Assembly: GCA_016714125.1 (NCBI GenBank)
Contig: JADJNX010000007.1
Span: 62,001 to 126,000 of the forward strand
DNA: 64,000 bases
Direction: 5' to 3'
Source of the DNA: Ignavibacteriales bacterium
GTDB taxonomy: Bacteria; Bacteroidota; Ignavibacteria; Ignavibacteriales; Ignavibacteriaceae
Part shown: piece by piece, positions 62,007 to 64,000 of the stretch
Position numbering within the stretch: position 1 is the stretch's first letter
Layout: every line of letters begins with the position of its first letter
Made by a program: the position numbers and the translations under genes
Notes under the pieces: generated by a model
Told to the model about the DNA's origin: nothing
The model's database searches: none
What the model saw: the letters and a program-made list of their open reading frames with translations, nothing else

Positions 62007-62938
62007 TCCTGAATGGAACAGACCAATCCCTTTTTAAAGAAATTGCCAATCTTGCAACCGAACAAAGAAACCCCCGCTCGATGGAAATTGATGCAGCTTC
62101 GGTCTCTGAAATACTACATATTATAAACGAAGAGGACAAACTTGTTCCTCTTGCAGTGGAAAGAGAACTTCCATTCATAGCCAAGGCAGTTGAAGTTATT
62201 GTAGCAGCCTTTAAAAACGGGGGCAGACTTCTTTATTTTGGTGCCGGCACTTCAGGAAGACTTGGGGTAGTGGATGCTTCTGAATGTCCACCAACTTTTG
62301 GAACACCCTTTGGAATGATCGAAGGTTATATTGCCGGAGGTAAAGAAGCGATGTTTACAGCACAAGAAGGTGCGGAGGATCATGAAATCAATGGTGCTAA
62401 TGATGTGATTGCAGCTAACGTGACTGATAAAGACGTGGTTTGTGGAATTGCCGCCAGTCGTAGAACTCCCTATGTAATAGGTGCAGTTAAGAAGGCAAAA
62501 GAAATTGGTGCTGCCACCATCTATGTCACCTGCACTCCTCGTGACAGTTTTAACATTGAGTCAGTGGATATCCCAATATGTCCTTATGTGGGACCTGAAG
62601 TGGTGATGGGTTCAACCAGAATGAAAAGCGGAACAGCACAAAAACTTGTACTCAACATGCTGACAACCACCTCGTTGATCAGAATGGGCAAAGTTTATGA
62701 GAATATGATGATTGATCTCCAGATGACCAACAAAAAACTGGTTGAGAGAGCAAAACGAGTTGTTATGACAATAACCGGTTTAAGCTATGATGAGGCAACG
62801 ATTTATCTTAATGAAGCCGGCGGCCATGTAAAAACCGCTTTGGTTATGATAAAGGCAAATGTTAATGCTGTTGAGGCAAAAAGAAGACTTGATCTCGCAG
62901 AGGGCTTTGTAAGAAAAGCCATTGAAATTGTTGATTAA
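62003..62938 (+). CDS. murQ: N-acetylmuramic acid 6-phosphate etherase MurQ
   Basis: 311 residues, complete. Family motifs: ATEQRNPRSMEID, GRLLYFGAGTSGRLGVVDAS, ECPPTFGTPFGM, EVVMGSTRMKSGTAQKLVLN. It cleaves the lactyl ether of MurNAc-6-P to GlcNAc-6-P during cell-wall recycling; SIS-type fold. Translationally coupled to rsmG. No MurNAc kinase or PTS transporter gene adjoins. Confidence 0.96.
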   Translation: MILNGTDQSLFKEIANLATEQRNPRSMEIDAASVSEILHIINEEDKLVPLAVERELPFIAKAVEVIVAAFKNGGRLLYFGAGTSGRLGVVDASECPPTFGTPFGMIEGYIAGGKEAMFTAQEGAEDHEINGANDVIAANVTDKDVVCGIAASRRTPYVIGAVKKAKEIGAATIYVTCTPRDSFNIESVDIPICPYVGPEVVMGSTRMKSGTAQKLVLNMLTTTSLIRMGKVYENMMIDLQMTNKKLVERAKRVVMTITGLSYDEATIYLNEAGGHVKTALVMIKANVNAVEAKRRLDLAEGFVRKAIEIVD

Positions 62939-63686
62939 AAAAAAGATAATACTAAACCTTACACTATTAGTTTTATTAAGTTTTCCGGTTTTTTCTCAAC
63001 GCTCAGACCTTGAGAAATTTGGAAATCACGGGGAGAGTATTTTAAAAACCGCAACAAGGTTTGAATCAAAAGACCTTGTCAACTACGGATTAACCCTCGG
63101 TTCCACTTTCCTGGCTTATCAAGCAGACGAAACTGTTAATAACTTTTTCAAAAAAAACAAAACTCCTTTCTTCAACACTGTTTCGGAATTTAACAAATAC
63201 TCTGTTTATGTTGTTTTTGCCACTGCAGGAGGTTTGTACCTGCACGGGAAAATTTACAACAATCAAAAGAACACAGATCTGGGAATAAATCTTGGGTCAG
63301 CTCTTATATACTCTACCCTCTTTACCCAGATTCTTAAGATGACTTTTGGCAGAGAGCGACCAACCATAACCGACGACAACTCTAATTTCCATTTTTTTGA
63401 AACTTCTTGGGATAAAACATCTTTCCCATCCGGACATTCCGCCGCCGGTTTTGCTTTTGCTTCGGTGATGGCACTTTCAACTGACAATGATGTTGAAAAG
63501 GTTCTCTATTGGACGATAGCGGGATTGATGGCCACTGAGAGGCTCTATAACAGCCACCACTGGCTTTCGGATGTTATTTTGGGTTCTGCTATAGGTTATT
63601 TCACCGGAAGTCTGATAGCCTCTCAGACGGGTCAGGATAAGGAAACCGTTACCGTCCCACTAATTAATATTAACTACAGATTTTAG
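62922..63686 (+). CDS. PAP2-family membrane phosphatase
   Basis: About 254 residues. N-terminal signal/TM segment (IILNLTLLVLLSFPVFSQ), then the three PAP2 motifs: KMTFGRERP, SFPSGHSAAGFA and ERLYNSHHWLSDVILGSAIG. Candidates for substrate are undecaprenyl diphosphate, lipid A phosphates or other lipid phosphates. Start is a TTG (62922, or 62928/62931) within the end of murQ, so the exact start is uncertain. The C-terminus (VPLININYRF) resembles an outer-membrane beta end, hinting at an envelope location. Confidence 0.85.
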   Translation: MKLLIKKKIILNLTLLVLLSFPVFSQRSDLEKFGNHGESILKTATRFESKDLVNYGLTLGSTFLAYQADETVNNFFKKNKTPFFNTVSEFNKYSVYVVFATAGGLYLHGKIYNNQKNTDLGINLGSALIYSTLFTQILKMTFGRERPTITDDNSNFHFFETSWDKTSFPSGHSAAGFAFASVMALSTDNDVEKVLYWTIAGLMATERLYNSHHWLSDVILGSAIGYFTGSLIASQTGQDKETVTVPLININYRF

Positions 63687-63690
63687 CTCC

Positions 63691-64000
63691 ATGACCGGTA
63701 TTGAATTAATTTCCACATTTGGAAATTTTAAAGAAGTAAAATTTATCTATAACACCCTCTCCTCCAACAAGGGGAAGGTCCACTCGCTCGCATCCCTTCC
63801 CGGAAGTTCAAAATCTCTCCTTGCACTTCAAATGAAAATGAAGTTTGAAAAGGTTGTGATCCTTGAACCTGATATCAGAACAGTGATGGAAAGGGCGACC
63901 GAACTTCAGTTGATGGGCGTGAATGTCCCTGTAATAAGTATATCGGAATATAATGCCAAAAAGATTCAGGAGGTCTTGAACAACCTTTCGTCACTTCATG
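63691..64000 (+). CDS. mfd: Transcription-repair coupling factor Mfd, N-terminal part (cut by window end)
   Basis: The first 103 codons run off the window edge. After about 30 residues the sequence reads VHSLASLPGSSKSLLALQMK, close to the GLxGSSK(A/S)LLLA motif that opens the UvrB-like N-terminal module of Mfd, then VVILEPDIRTVMERATELQL. Mfd removes stalled RNA polymerase and recruits UvrA. Start ATG 63691, four bases after the PAP2 stop. A UvrB-like start is the alternative, but the spacing of the motif from the start suits Mfd. Confidence 0.65.
   Translation, partial: MTGIELISTFGNFKEVKFIYNTLSSNKGKVHSLASLPGSSKSLLALQMKMKFEKVVILEPDIRTVMERATELQLMGVNVPVISISEYNAKKIQEVLNNLSSLH

Noticed and set aside
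1..64000. tRNA, rRNA, riboswitches, insertion sequences and prophage genes
   Set aside because: I scanned gene gaps by eye and saw no cloverleaf, transposase or integrase; a covariance-model search would be needed to exclude small RNAs.

Overview
The window most likely comes from a free-living member of the Ignavibacteria / Bacteroidota-Chlorobi group. Three secreted proteins carry a typical type IX secretion (T9SS) sorting tail (NxPNPFNP ... VYNxLGE ... AGxHxVxF ... SGxYxY ... KKMLLxK) and a fourth has a divergent one. Composition is AT-rich, genes are packed in short same-strand runs, and TTG/GTG starts are common where the Shine-Dalgarno is good. I place it at this level from protein style only; no rRNA is present.

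Layout. 1-7013 (minus strand): an Mla-type lipid transport operon (small Lys-rich ORF, mlaE, mlaF, mlaD), two tandem NarL/LuxR-type response regulators, and transketolase overlapping a RidA-family gene. 7078-8175: an accessory island holding eight short palindromic REP-like units in inverted orientation around a decayed cas6 gene and a two-repeat, one-spacer CRISPR remnant. 8402-11339: a PEGA/FGE-like secreted protein and a second FGE-like protein, converging on mutS. 14172-28220: a chemosensory operon with two receptors, CheW, CheR-TPR, a Cys-rich CheW, CheA-REC, CheB and a REC-PP2C output protein. It is laid out like the Wsp system but with a phosphatase in place of a diguanylate cyclase. 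Its last cistron, overlapping by 4 bp, is a T9SS-secreted peptidyl-arginine/agmatine deiminase-like enzyme. 28312-39759: small membrane proteins, a TPR histidine kinase, ClpB, an Omp85-like protein with an internal deletion, an orphan DNA methyltransferase and a secreted GH13 debranching-type enzyme. 40143-51027: T9SS-secreted proteins (BNR-like, subtilase, propeller-like) and an S41 peptidase, with an AAA ATPase + RloB pair (AbiL/RloAB-like anti-phage candidate) embedded among them. 51156-64000: a very large cytoplasmic GH13 protein with an HExxH N-terminal region, pyrimidine-nucleoside phosphorylase, acyl-ACP desaturase, then mnmE - mnmG - rsmG - murQ - PAP2 phosphatase - mfd (partial), with two parS-like palindromes before mnmG.

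An important caveat is that about twenty conserved genes, including essential ones (tkt, mnmE, mnmG, rsmG), are interrupted by single-base shifts. In most cases I resolved, adding or removing one base in a short homopolymer restores the family sequence, and lost bases outnumber gained ones. This looks like sequencing/consensus error rather than gene decay, so most broken genes are annotated here as one CDS spanning the fragments. Exceptions where biology may be real are the second response regulator (3789-4454), the cas6 remnant, and the internal deletion in the Omp85-like gene.
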